This document shows positions 18,007 through 27,700 of a stretch of 64,000 bases of DNA, piece by piece; the first letter of the stretch is position 1; each line of letters begins with the position of its first letter. The notes under the pieces were generated by a model. The model saw nothing but the letters and a program-made list of their open reading frames with translations. It ran no database searches and was not told where the DNA came from. The translations under genes were made by a program, and so were the position numbers. The DNA comes from Aquimarina mycalae (GTDB taxonomy: Bacteria > Bacteroidota > Bacteroidia > Flavobacteriales > Flavobacteriaceae): NCBI RefSeq assembly GCF_029906345.1, contig NZ_JARYGY010000006.1, forward strand, positions 62,001 to 126,000. The letters are read 5' to 3'.

Positions 18007-18081
18007 ATATGCCTTCTTAGTGAATTCTATAATAAATTGATAAGTGTGGTAGATTACCGGATAAACGCAGAACTAATCTAT

Positions 18082-18822
18082 TTAAGAGAAAAGATTTATA
18101 AGATCAGATAGTTTAGATTTATTTCTAACCGAGACTATTATTTTTTCTTTATTGGTAAGTATGATAGCTTCTTTTTTATAAATAGAAGCTATATGTTTAA
18201 TATTGATTAAAGTGGATCGATTCGCTCTAAAGAACCCTTTACTTATTAATAAGCTTTCGTAATGCTTTAAGGATTTTGATGCTAAATATTTTGATTTATT
18301 TGTTGTTACGAAATAGGTGTAGTTTCCATCAGCTTCGCATTTGATGATGTTATCAATGTCTACTGCAATATGCTCATTTCCAGTATGGATTAGTAAACGA
18401 GACTCAGTAAGAAACCCTTTGAGTAAATCATACTTTTGTTTTGTGAAAACTCGATCTTTTAAATTGATATATCGTTGCACAATATTTTTTAATTTACTAA
18501 CGTCAATAGGTTTTGATAAGAAGTTAAAAGCATAATATTCCATTGCTTTTTCAATATAGTTATTATGCGCAGTAGTAAAAATGATTTCAAACTCATAATT
18601 TTTGATCTCATCTAAAATCTGAAAAGAATTTCCATCAATGAGCTCAATATCCATAAATACCAATTCAGGATTTTGTTGTTTCAAAAGCTTGATTGAATCT
18701 TGTATATTATCCGAATTACCGACTATTTCTATTTCTTTGAAGTTCTCTACGAGTGTTTTAGAAAGAAATTCTAAAGACTCTTTTTCATCTTCAATAATAA
18801 CAACAGAGATGCCTTTATTCAT
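18082..18822 (-). CDS. LytTR-family response regulator
   Basis: A 246-residue LytR/AlgR-type regulator. The receiver domain (about 5-120) has the acidic pair Glu11/Asp12, the phosphorylation site Asp58 in ELVFMDIEL, a conserved Thr in FTTAHN and Lys in FLSKP. The C-terminal LytTR DNA-binding domain (about 145-245) has CEADGNYTYF and FFRANRSTLINIKHI. It is divergent from the TPR histidine kinase at 18917, 94 bases away, which is its likely partner. Position between the two RHS units suggests it may regulate one of them, but no target site is proven. Confidence 0.93.
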   Translation of the reverse strand: MNKGISVVIIEDEKESLEFLSKTLVENFKEIEIVGNSDNIQDSIKLLKQQNPELVFMDIELIDGNSFQILDEIKNYEFEIIFTTAHNNYIEKAMEYYAFNFLSKPIDVSKLKNIVQRYINLKDRVFTKQKYDLLKGFLTESRLLIHTGNEHIAVDIDNIIKCEADGNYTYFVTTNKSKYLASKSLKHYESLLISKGFFRANRSTLINIKHIASIYKKEAIILTNKEKIIVSVRNKSKLSDLINLFS

Positions 18823-18916
18823 TATGACGTGGGTATTTTTAATGTTTTTTGTTAAGGATAGCTAAATTAATTAATTATACTTGTAACCACTTATTGAATT
18901 CTTTAAAATTACTTTT

Positions 18917-20803
18917 ATGAAAAGATCGTTCATATCCATTTTAATAATTATACTGTTTACAACTACCATTAATGCCCAAAAAAAATATACACAAGAGGAG
19001 GTAGATAAGTTTATAATTAATCCTACAAAGAGAGAAAGAATTAATGAGTATCTGGATATGCTAAAAAGTGATAATAACCTAATGGGTTGGCCTTATTACT
19101 ATAGTAAATTAAGTGTGTTACATCTGGGTGAGAATACATTGGATTCTTGTTATTACTATTCGAATAAGGCAATAGAATCTTATGAAACATCGACTATAAA
19201 ACGTAAAGAAGATGAAGAACAGCTTGCCAGAGCATATTATAATGGGGGTAGAGCACTTAGAGTACACTATAAAAATTATAACAAGTCGTTAGACTACTTG
19301 ATGAATGCTTTAAGAGTGATTAAAAAGTATCCTAAATTTTCAAAATACCTTAAAGGTTATATTCTTAAAGATATCTCTAGCAATCACTTAGAAATGGGAG
19401 ATAATAACTTGGCTTTAAAATATTTGCTAAAAACATCAAGAGATACTAACTATTTAAAAAACCCATATAATTATGGCCCTTTATACAATAGTATTGGTAG
19501 TATGTACTTTGACTTTAAGAAAATAGATTCTGCGAAGTATTTTTATAAAAAGGCTTTATTAGATACTATTATCGGTATAAAAGTTACTTCTCATAATTAT
19601 CTTGGAAATTTGTTCTATACTATAAAAAATAAAGACTCAGCTTTTTATCATTATAAAAAATCCAAAAGCATAGTAGATGTACATTCAGAGAAAGTTTCGA
19701 GTTATTCTAGATTTACATCACATGTAAATTATAGCTATATACTTTTAGATGAAGGAAAATATGATGCTAGTATATTACTACTTAATAAGGCTTTGGATAG
19801 TTTAAATGCAGTTGGTAAGCTAAACAAACTTGATAGAGATTTGAAAGTGAGAAACATGGATTATCTTATCAAAGCCTACGAGAAAAGTGGCAAATTTGAA
19901 GAAGCTCTTGCTGTTTCTAAAGAGAAAAGTGATTTTTTAGAAATTTTTCATAAAGAAGAACTGGATGAAAAATTACGAGATCTTAATGTAGCCTATGAAG
20001 TAAAGGAGAAAGATGAGTCTATTGAGCAATTAGAAACGGTAACAGAAGAACAACAAGTAATTATTAAACAACGAAATGTCATTACTATTGCCTTGGGAGT
20101 GTTGTTACTTTCGATATTGATAATCGGCTTATTGTTCCTTCGACAGAGGAAGCTTAAAAATAAATACGAAACAGCAAATTTAGAACAGCGTTTGTTGCGA
20201 TCACAATTGAATCCACATTTTGTATTTAACGCTTTAAATACAGTAAATAGTCTGGCAAGTAAGAATTCAAAAAACACAACACCGTATATTGCTAAATTAA
20301 GTAGTCTCATCAGGTTGATTCTTAAAAACTCTAGAGAAGAATTTGTATCCTTAGAAGATGAATTAAAATCAATTGAAGATTATCTGGAATTACAGTCTAA
20401 TTTTTCTCAAAAATTCAATTATAAAATAAATATTGAGCATACTATAGATCAAGAAGAGACTTATATCCCACCAATGTTTATCCAACCATTTATTGAAAAT
20501 TCAATCGAACATGGATTAAGAGGTATTACCGATGGTTTAGTAGAAGTAAATATGACTATTAATGATAAAAGCAAATTAATAGTTTGTAAGATTATTGATA
20601 ATGGAATTGGAATTTCTAAAGCTTCAAAATTTGTAAATACCAATGAAAACAAATATGAATCTTTCTCTGGGAAAATAATTCAGGAAAGATTAAAAATTTA
20701 CTCTCAATCATTGAATAAGAAAGCAAAATATATCACCAAAGAACTTGCAGGAGGAAAAGGAACAGAAGTTAATGTCTTACTTCCTTATGTAATAGAATCG
20801 TAG
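18917..20803 (+). CDS. TPR-containing sensor histidine kinase (LytS/His_kinase family)
   Basis: A 628-residue kinase with a signal peptide (MKRSFISILIIILFTTTINAQ), a periplasmic region of tetratricopeptide-like helices (about 40-350), a coiled coil, one membrane helix (about 391-412, ITIALGVLLLSILIIGLLFL) and a cytoplasmic kinase domain. The phosphoacceptor His is in LLRSQLNPHFVFNALNTVN (about 432-450), and the ATP-binding N-box is FIQPFIENSIEHGL. This architecture is standard for Bacteroidetes LytTR systems. It is transcribed divergently from the cognate response regulator. The TPR sensor suggests that a protein or peptide ligand is sensed. Confidence 0.93.
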   Translation: MKRSFISILIIILFTTTINAQKKYTQEEVDKFIINPTKRERINEYLDMLKSDNNLMGWPYYYSKLSVLHLGENTLDSCYYYSNKAIESYETSTIKRKEDEEQLARAYYNGGRALRVHYKNYNKSLDYLMNALRVIKKYPKFSKYLKGYILKDISSNHLEMGDNNLALKYLLKTSRDTNYLKNPYNYGPLYNSIGSMYFDFKKIDSAKYFYKKALLDTIIGIKVTSHNYLGNLFYTIKNKDSAFYHYKKSKSIVDVHSEKVSSYSRFTSHVNYSYILLDEGKYDASILLLNKALDSLNAVGKLNKLDRDLKVRNMDYLIKAYEKSGKFEEALAVSKEKSDFLEIFHKEELDEKLRDLNVAYEVKEKDESIEQLETVTEEQQVIIKQRNVITIALGVLLLSILIIGLLFLRQRKLKNKYETANLEQRLLRSQLNPHFVFNALNTVNSLASKNSKNTTPYIAKLSSLIRLILKNSREEFVSLEDELKSIEDYLELQSNFSQKFNYKINIEHTIDQEETYIPPMFIQPFIENSIEHGLRGITDGLVEVNMTINDKSKLIVCKIIDNGIGISKASKFVNTNENKYESFSGKIIQERLKIYSQSLNKKAKYITKELAGGKGTEVNVLLPYVIES

Positions 20804-20879
20804 TTCTGTGATTTTGGATTGTAGTGATTGATTGCCAAATTATTGTATATGTTTTGCGTATTACTTTATTGATATGGGT

Positions 20880-21446
20880 TTAAAGGCTAAACCTTAATTC
20901 TTGATACTTTGGGTCCTTTTCTATTTTTTTTAATAAATATTTTTTGCACAGAGATTTCTTTTTTCTTGCGTATCCTATAGAGTAGTTCATTTTAGAAGCA
21001 ATTTCTGCAGTGTTGTTTCCTTCAAATACTAAATCAAGTAACCTTTTGTTGTTAATACTTAGTTTTGTAAAATGTTTATGATATAGGTTTTCTCGTTCTT
21101 CTGTTTCAATTGTATTTATGATCGTATCTACTGTTTCTGGAAATATATTAGAAATGTTATTGTCAAAAATGAGTAGATGTTTTTTTCGCAACTTACTTCT
21201 CCATAAGTTTTTACATACGCCATAAAAATAAGCATGAATCGAGCAGCTCATTTCTAAGGATCCCGATTTAAATTTTGCATATACAATCAATAAGGCATCC
21301 TGAAAAATATCTTCAGTATCTTCTTTGGTACCAGAATTATTAATGATATAATTCTGAATATGTTTAAAATTTCTTTTATAAAACTCTTTCAGTATCACTT
21401 TATCTCCAGCTATGATTCCTTCCGAAATTCTAGTATTATTTGCCAT
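20880..21446 (-). CDS. ECF-type RNA polymerase sigma factor
   Basis: A 188-residue sigma-70 family factor with region 2 (TEDIFQDALLIVYAKF, about 42-57, and YFYGVCKNLWRSKLRKK) and region 4 (NNTAEIASKMNYSIGYARKK, about 145-165). It closely resembles the sigma factor at 38917-39483: SNSGT/NNSGT, EDIFQ, CKNLWR/CRNLWR. Both may therefore read similar promoters. It sits after the RHS unit 2 operon, which carries an AGTAAC-N16-GAAC element. No anti-sigma gene is adjacent. A perfect 8-bp inverted repeat at 21451-21472 lies directly before its start. Confidence 0.92.
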   Translation of the reverse strand: MANNTRISEGIIAGDKVILKEFYKRNFKHIQNYIINNSGTKEDTEDIFQDALLIVYAKFKSGSLEMSCSIHAYFYGVCKNLWRSKLRKKHLLIFDNNISNIFPETVDTIINTIETEERENLYHKHFTKLSINNKRLLDLVFEGNNTAEIASKMNYSIGYARKKKSLCKKYLLKKIEKDPKYQELRFSL

Positions 21447-21450
21447 AATC

Positions 21451-21472
21451 AGTTTACATAAGCGTGTAAACT
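21451..21472. promoter_or_regulatory. Inverted repeat upstream of ECF sigma gene
   Basis: AGTTTACA and TGTAAACT form a perfect 8-bp inverted repeat with a 6-base centre, ending only five bases before the sigma start. It could be an operator or a 5' UTR hairpin that limits translation of the sigma factor. The role is inference. Confidence 0.45.
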
Positions 21473-21500
21473 TACATACCTTATTGAAATATTACAGATG

Positions 21501-21508
21501 CAAAAGTA
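21501..21508 (-). promoter_or_regulatory. Candidate -7 box (TACTTTTG) for ECF sigma gene
   Basis: The minus strand reads TACTTTTG, an exact TAnnTTTG match 55 bases before the sigma start. No clear TTTG -33 box was found. Confidence 0.4.
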
Positions 21509-21660
21509 TGAGCGTTTGTAAATAAATGATAAGTGTAGCAGATATTGATTTAAGAGAAATCTGATTCTATAGGAATATTTATTTTATTCGCTTTCTAACT
21601 TATACCGCCACTAGAGACACTCAAGTGGTAGTGAGAGAAAGTTTTTGATTTGTATGGTTA

Positions 21661-21690
21661 AAAAAACCAGCTACATTTCTGTAACTGGTT
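21661..21690 (-). terminator. Terminator of RHS unit 2 (shared hairpin, copy 3)
   Basis: AACCAG/CTGGTT and TACA/TGTA arms with a 4-base loop, followed on the minus strand by a T-run. It lies about 100 bases after the RHS stop. The core matches the terminator at 5842-5874 almost base for base, and about 25 flanking bases are also similar. Confidence 0.72.
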
Positions 21691-21790
21691 CTTAATATTT
21701 ATTTCTTACTTTTATTGCTTACTCTTATTCAGCACGGAAAACATTTCCAAGCCATCTGGGTAAACTCTAGTAGCCCTTAGTTTAGCGCAG

Positions 21791-24700
21791 TTATTGCCAA
21801 TTGGTATTCTCAATTGTTATTACTTTAGGATTTTTTTTGATAGTTTTTTCAATTGAATCTCGCTTTTTTTTCAGTTTATTTCTTCTTTTAACACTTCTTA
21901 CACTGTCGGATTCATTTCTTGCTGCATGTAGACCATGTGCAACTTTTATTTCATCTGAAGCCATTTCAAAAGGGTCATAACCTGTAATTTCTATTATTGC
22001 TTGGTGACTTTCAAATCTACTATGGAATTTGGTTACTTCCTGAGATATAGAATCAATTTTATTTTCTAATTCAGCTACTTTTTGCAGGCTAGCTTCTTTA
22101 TTTTCTGAATCAATTCTTCGTTGATTTTCAGTTTCTTCTAATTCAGCTTCATGTTCAGCAACTTGTTGTGGTACTGCAACTATATCACCTACATCAACTC
22201 TAGATTTTTCAACATTATCTTTTGGATCAATATAGGTATCCATATTCCAATTTTGGTTCTGTTTTTTCTGACCAGCTAATAATTCTTTTGCCTGATCAAA
22301 TGTGATTCCTGCATCTTCTGCTAAAGTCCAAGCACTATCATTTGCTTGTGCTGTATAAGTTCCATCTCCATTGTTTATCCAAAAAGGAGCCATTCCATCA
22401 GGGTCAATAAAACTTATAGGATTATCAAAAGCGTAATTATACGGTGAGTGTCTTGTCATATCTTCTGCAAGTGGATCAAGATTCATCCAACGTCCAATTG
22501 CAGGGTCATAGTTTCGAGCTGTAATATCAATCCATTCTAGACCAAGTTCACTTTGTTCTTCTTTCCCACCAAATCCATAGTTATGTTTGCTTCCTGTAAC
22601 AGTATTATTATACCCTTTATGTTGTAACCCAAAAGGATAATAATTCTTTTCTTCTCTAATTTCAGTAGCATCTACATTACCATCATTATTAGTGTCTGAG
22701 TAAGAGAGTCTGATATTCCCTAAATGATCTTTAAATTGGTAGACATAATCAAAATTTCCATCACTTTTAGGTTCTATATATCCTTCAGGATGATTCATAA
22801 ACTGTAACGTACCATTTTTATAGATATAATTACCAGCATACTCCGTAATCGTTACTATTTCTGCAGTATCATCTACTACTTCTTTTCTCAATTTTACACC
22901 TGTAGCGTCATATGTATAAAATATCTGGTTTTCATCATTGACAGTTACAATATATGGTAAGTTTAGGTGATTGTAGAGAATTTCAGTAATATTTTTATTA
23001 CGGTCGATAGTCATATTTCCATTAACATCATATTCAAAATCAGTATTGGTATTGGTACCATCTCTAAAACCATAGGTGTCGTTTCCTCCATCGGTTACGG
23101 TTAATAATTTATTACCATTATCATACGTATATGATAAAAGATCCATATCGCCAAAGGAGGTTGCGGCTTCGTTAATATGTCCTTTTCTGGCAAGGGACAT
23201 AATATTCCCCATTTTATCATAGGTAATACCAGAAAGATTATACTTACCATCACTACTCATACCCGTATTAATTCTGTTTAAGGCATCATATTGATATCCA
23301 TAGGCACGCTTGGTATTGTCATTAGCTGTTTTCCAGATGGTTTCGCTAATGTTACCATTGTATAATGCTGTGGCTCCAAGATTTTCTGTAGCAGTGTCAT
23401 AGTGAATACCGAAGGCAAAGAGATCATTCTCCATAGTATGTAGATCATTGATTCCCTGTAACCATCCACGTATGTTGTAGGTGTAATCTACCGCTTGTAA
23501 TGGTGCTTGTTCTGTGTTACCTACCTTTTTAATTGCTAACTGCCCAAGTTCATCATAAACATTATCAGCAATTAATTCTTCCTCCTGATTATTAATCTGT
23601 TGTTTTTGGGTACGTAATCTACCTATATGATCGTAAGTAAATGTATCTGTAGTAAAGATCATTGGATTATCATCTTTTTGATGAATACTTATACTTTTTT
23701 CTACTTTACCCGCAAAATCTAATTTTGCGAGATTCCAATCTGTGGTTCCTAAATAATCATTTTTTACAATAGTTTCCCAAGGTCTTCCTTTTTCATCATA
23801 ATAAGTGATCGTAGTAATCCATTTATTAGTAGTCAACACTTTTACTTGTGATACGGTTGATAACCCTTTTACATTTGCTATTGCTGTCATCCCTTCCCAA
23901 GATATCGTTGTCGTTGTTGGATTTGGGTTGACCAGATTACCAAGTGCATAATCATCGTAGTAGTTAATGGTTAATATTTCATCTACAACAATTGGTGTAG
24001 CTTCTATCGTATAATAAATAGTTGTACCTGCTATTGTTTGTGGAGTTGCAGTTCTTTGCTCGTAATGTATTACTCTTGTTGGATCATTTACTACTTGCTG
24101 AAAAATAATTCTTGATAAATTAACTTTTTTGATTCCTGTATAAGCTACCCTTCCCAAAGCATCATATTTGGTAAACAACCATTCATTTTTAGCTCTTTGA
24201 TTCGCATCTTGCGTCAAAATGGGTTGATCTAGTTTATTGTATATAATATACTCCCATCCTTTGCCAGGGATTTTCTTTTCTACCAATCGGTTACGACTAT
24301 CATATTTGTACTGATAGCATAACTCGTTAAGTTCGGTGGATGAGACTCCATTGCTGGTAATCACTTTTGGAGGGATTACATAGGTTAAATTTCCAAAGTC
24401 ATCATACACATAATAAGTATCATGAGCTTCTGAGCTTGCTGAACTAGTGGAAGCATAGGTACGTTTCAGTATGACACGACCTGATTTATCTTTGTATTCT
24501 TTTGTTGTATGATTATCTCCATCTGCTGGTTGCCAGTTTTCATCTTTGGTAACGGTTAGATAAAGTTCATTAGCTGTATGAAATCCATTATCCAACAAGG
24601 CAACATTCATTCCTGTTCCTTGTACATCATAGTTAATTACTTCGTTGATACCATTAGTTTTATAATCAAATTTGATTGTATGGTTCAGTGAGATTTTGTC

Positions 24701-27700
24701 ATCATAATCTTCTAAAATAGGTTGATTAAGGTCAATCGTAATAGAAGTATTTAGACTTACAATTTCCTGCAGCACTTCTGTATCAGACGATAGTATAAAG
24801 TTATTGTTTACTAACTCTAAACGATAGGAGGTAGGGTTCCCATTGCCATCTACTAAATTTCCTAAATCCAGGTATTTAATTGCTGGTATGATTCTGATAT
24901 AATCAATGGTTCCCAATTGTAAAGGATGTGCTTCATTGTTTGTTTGCATTGCTAAAGGAAATGGTGATCCTTTTGCTTCGAATGTCAATATGTTGTCGTG
25001 ATCAATATGTGTTAATATCCTATCAAATTTGATCTCTTCATTGTTTTCAACTTCTGGTTGTCCTTGTTCTGGATCAAAGAAAAATACTGCATCCCATTGT
25101 TTACTAGTGTATCCATAATAACTTCTAGGCATAGGTACATACTGTGGATTTACATATTCAATATTTTTAGAATCAAATTTCCAACTCTTTCCAGGAGCAG
25201 CTTGTTCCAAGGCTCTATTTAAAGGAGAAGTTTCAAAAACGGTTTGCGAAAAAGGGTTTACATCTTCCAGTTTTGTAATACCTGTAAAATCAGCTGTATG
25301 CTTATTTAGATAATATGCATTAATATCGGTATGGATATTCACTGTTTTATAACTACCTGTTGGGGCAGTTGAGACAAAAGGTAAATGTTGTTTGGCCTTT
25401 CTTCCGTACTCATCATATTCAATATGAGTAACGATATCTTTGTGTTCACTTTGAAGATCCTCGATCAAATTATGTATTGGGGTTTCATTTCCGTCTATTT
25501 TTTGTACTATAGGATTCCAGAAGAATTGATTGGTATTAACATCGGTACTATAGTATAGGTAGCTTCTAAATCTTGAGGTAATTGTATCATCACCCCATTT
25601 AAATTCGTTACCATTGATTACTTTATTACCATTAATATCGTATACTCCACTGATACCAGAGTTACCTTCTGTATATTGATGCGGATGAATAACCCCAACA
25701 AGTAGATACCAAGTATCTAATTGTGGTAAGTCTCCAGACCAAAAGTATGGATTGCCATTGGCTGTGCCATTAAGGTTGTTTACTCTTTGTGTTCCGTGGT
25801 AAGTTCTTCCATCTTGTGATCCAGTTCTTTTTACCCACACAGTATATCGATATCCAACGTTTTTATCAATAGCAAAGTAATCAGTGTTCCACCCTCCATC
25901 TGCATTACTACCTGTGTCGTTACCACATTGCCATAGTAAGGAGAGTTTACCTTCTGGATCCGCCCCAATAATTCTTTGGTTTTCATATGTACTACCATTT
26001 TGATTAAAAAAACCTGTACTACCAGAGCTTTGAGTCCAATCGATGGTAAGTTCATTGTTACTTATTTGATGATTATAAACGCTTGACGCCTTGATGGCAT
26101 GCTCTTGCTTTGGTCTTCCTAAACCATCAAAATAGGTTATAGATTCGATAACATCTTGCTGATTTTGTATAGAATCAGGTGATATTAACGCTCTCTGATA
26201 GGTCCTGTTAAATATGTAATTCTCTGTTTGAGTTAATGAAGGCATTTCGTAAAGTTGTGCAAGGCATCCATTGTTTGTTCCAGCTTGATTCACACATTGA
26301 TCTCCTGAGGTACTTACATAACCTACAGGTTGTATACATTGCGTTAGAGTTGAACTAGGATCTCCAAAACCATCTCCATCTGTATCTGCATACCATTTTT
26401 TACCTGGATGAACAGCAGCATCATTATCGTTACAATCTGTTAATGGTAATATCGATTGCGTATATTGACTTCCTGGACTACCACATTGGGTAACAGTACT
26501 GATTGCAAATCCATCACGATCAACATCTTTGTACCAAGTAATAGGTGATTGAATACTGTAGTTTACGGTTCTTGCAGCACTCCAACAAGCAGAGCTATTA
26601 TCTCTTGCTCTTAGGTAATATACAGAACCACTGGTTCTAGTGATTGAGGTACTGCTATTAGAAGTACTGGTACCTGAAGCAGTACTTTGCCAATACCAAG
26701 TACTACCGCTTGGAGGGTTACTACGTGTCAATACACTGTTTCCACAGTTATTGGTTACCGCAGGTGCAGAAGGAGTAGTAGCTACAGCTTTGATACTGTA
26801 GTTTACAGTTCGTGTAGCACTCCAACAACCTGAACTATTGTTTCTAGCTCTTAAGTAATATGTAGAACCACTGGTTCTGGTGATCGAGGTACTGCTATTA
26901 GAAGTACTGGTTCCTGAAGCAATACTTTGCCAATACCAAGTGATACCGCTTGGAGGATTACTACGTGTCAATACACTGTTTCCACAATTGTTGGTTACTG
27001 CAGGTGCAGAAGGAGTAGTAGCTACAGCTTTGATACTGTAGTTTACGGTTCTTGCAGCACTCCAACAAGCAGAGCTATTATTTCTTGCTCTTAGATAATA
27101 TACAGAACCACTGGTTCTAGTGATTGAGGTACTGCTATTAGAGGTACTGGTTCCTGAAGCAGTGCTTTGCCAATACCAAGTACTACCGCTTGGAGGGTTA
27201 CTACGCGTCAATACACTGTTTCCACAGTTGTTGGTTACCGTAGGTGCTAAAGGTGTTGCAGCTACAGCTTTGATGCTGTAATTTACAGTTCGTGAAGTAC
27301 TCCAGCATCCTGAACTATTGTTTCTAGCTCTTAAGTAATATGTAGAACCACTGGTTCTAGTGATCGAGGCACTACTATTAGAAGTACTAGTTCCAGCAAC
27401 TGAACTTTGCCAATACCAAGTAGTACCACTCGGAGGATTACTACGTGTCAATACACTATTTCCGCAGTTATTAGTTACTGTAGGTGCTGAAGGAGTAGCA
27501 GGTTTAGCTTTGATGCTGTAATTTACTGTTCGTGCAGCACTCCAACAACCTGTACTATTATTTCTAGCTCTAATGTAATACTTGTTACCAGAAGTTCTAG
27601 TTATGGATGCAGACGAATCTGATGTACTAGTTCCATTAGGACTACTTTGCCAATACCAAGTTAATGCGCTTATAACAGCTCCTCTTGTTAATTTGCTTAT

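Larger units (their letters stand above)
17586..18081 (-). other. 496-bp gene-free region upstream of RHS unit 1
   Basis: No open frame of note on either strand. It holds the likely promoter of RHS unit 1, including a TAnnTTTG-like box (complement of 17999-18006) and a 7-bp inverted repeat at 17963-17983. The AGTAAC-N16-GAAC element found before RHS unit 2 is absent here. Confidence 0.6.
21447..21790 (-). other. 344-bp gene-free region between RHS unit 2 and ECF sigma factor
   Basis: No supported open frame. It contains the RHS unit 2 terminator (21661-21690), a TACTTTTG -7 box for the sigma factor (complement of 21501-21508) and an 8-bp inverted repeat at 21451-21472. An immunity gene would be expected here if RHS unit 2 were a toxin, and none is present. 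Confidence 0.65.

Noticed and set aside
21611..21623. 13-bp match (CTAGAGACACTCA, compare TTAGAGACACTCA near 5711) as remnant of a precursor-peptide cassette
   Set aside because: No AGTAAC/GAAC element and no precursor-like frame lie beside it; the match sits in a short CCACT/AGTGG palindrome and may be chance.
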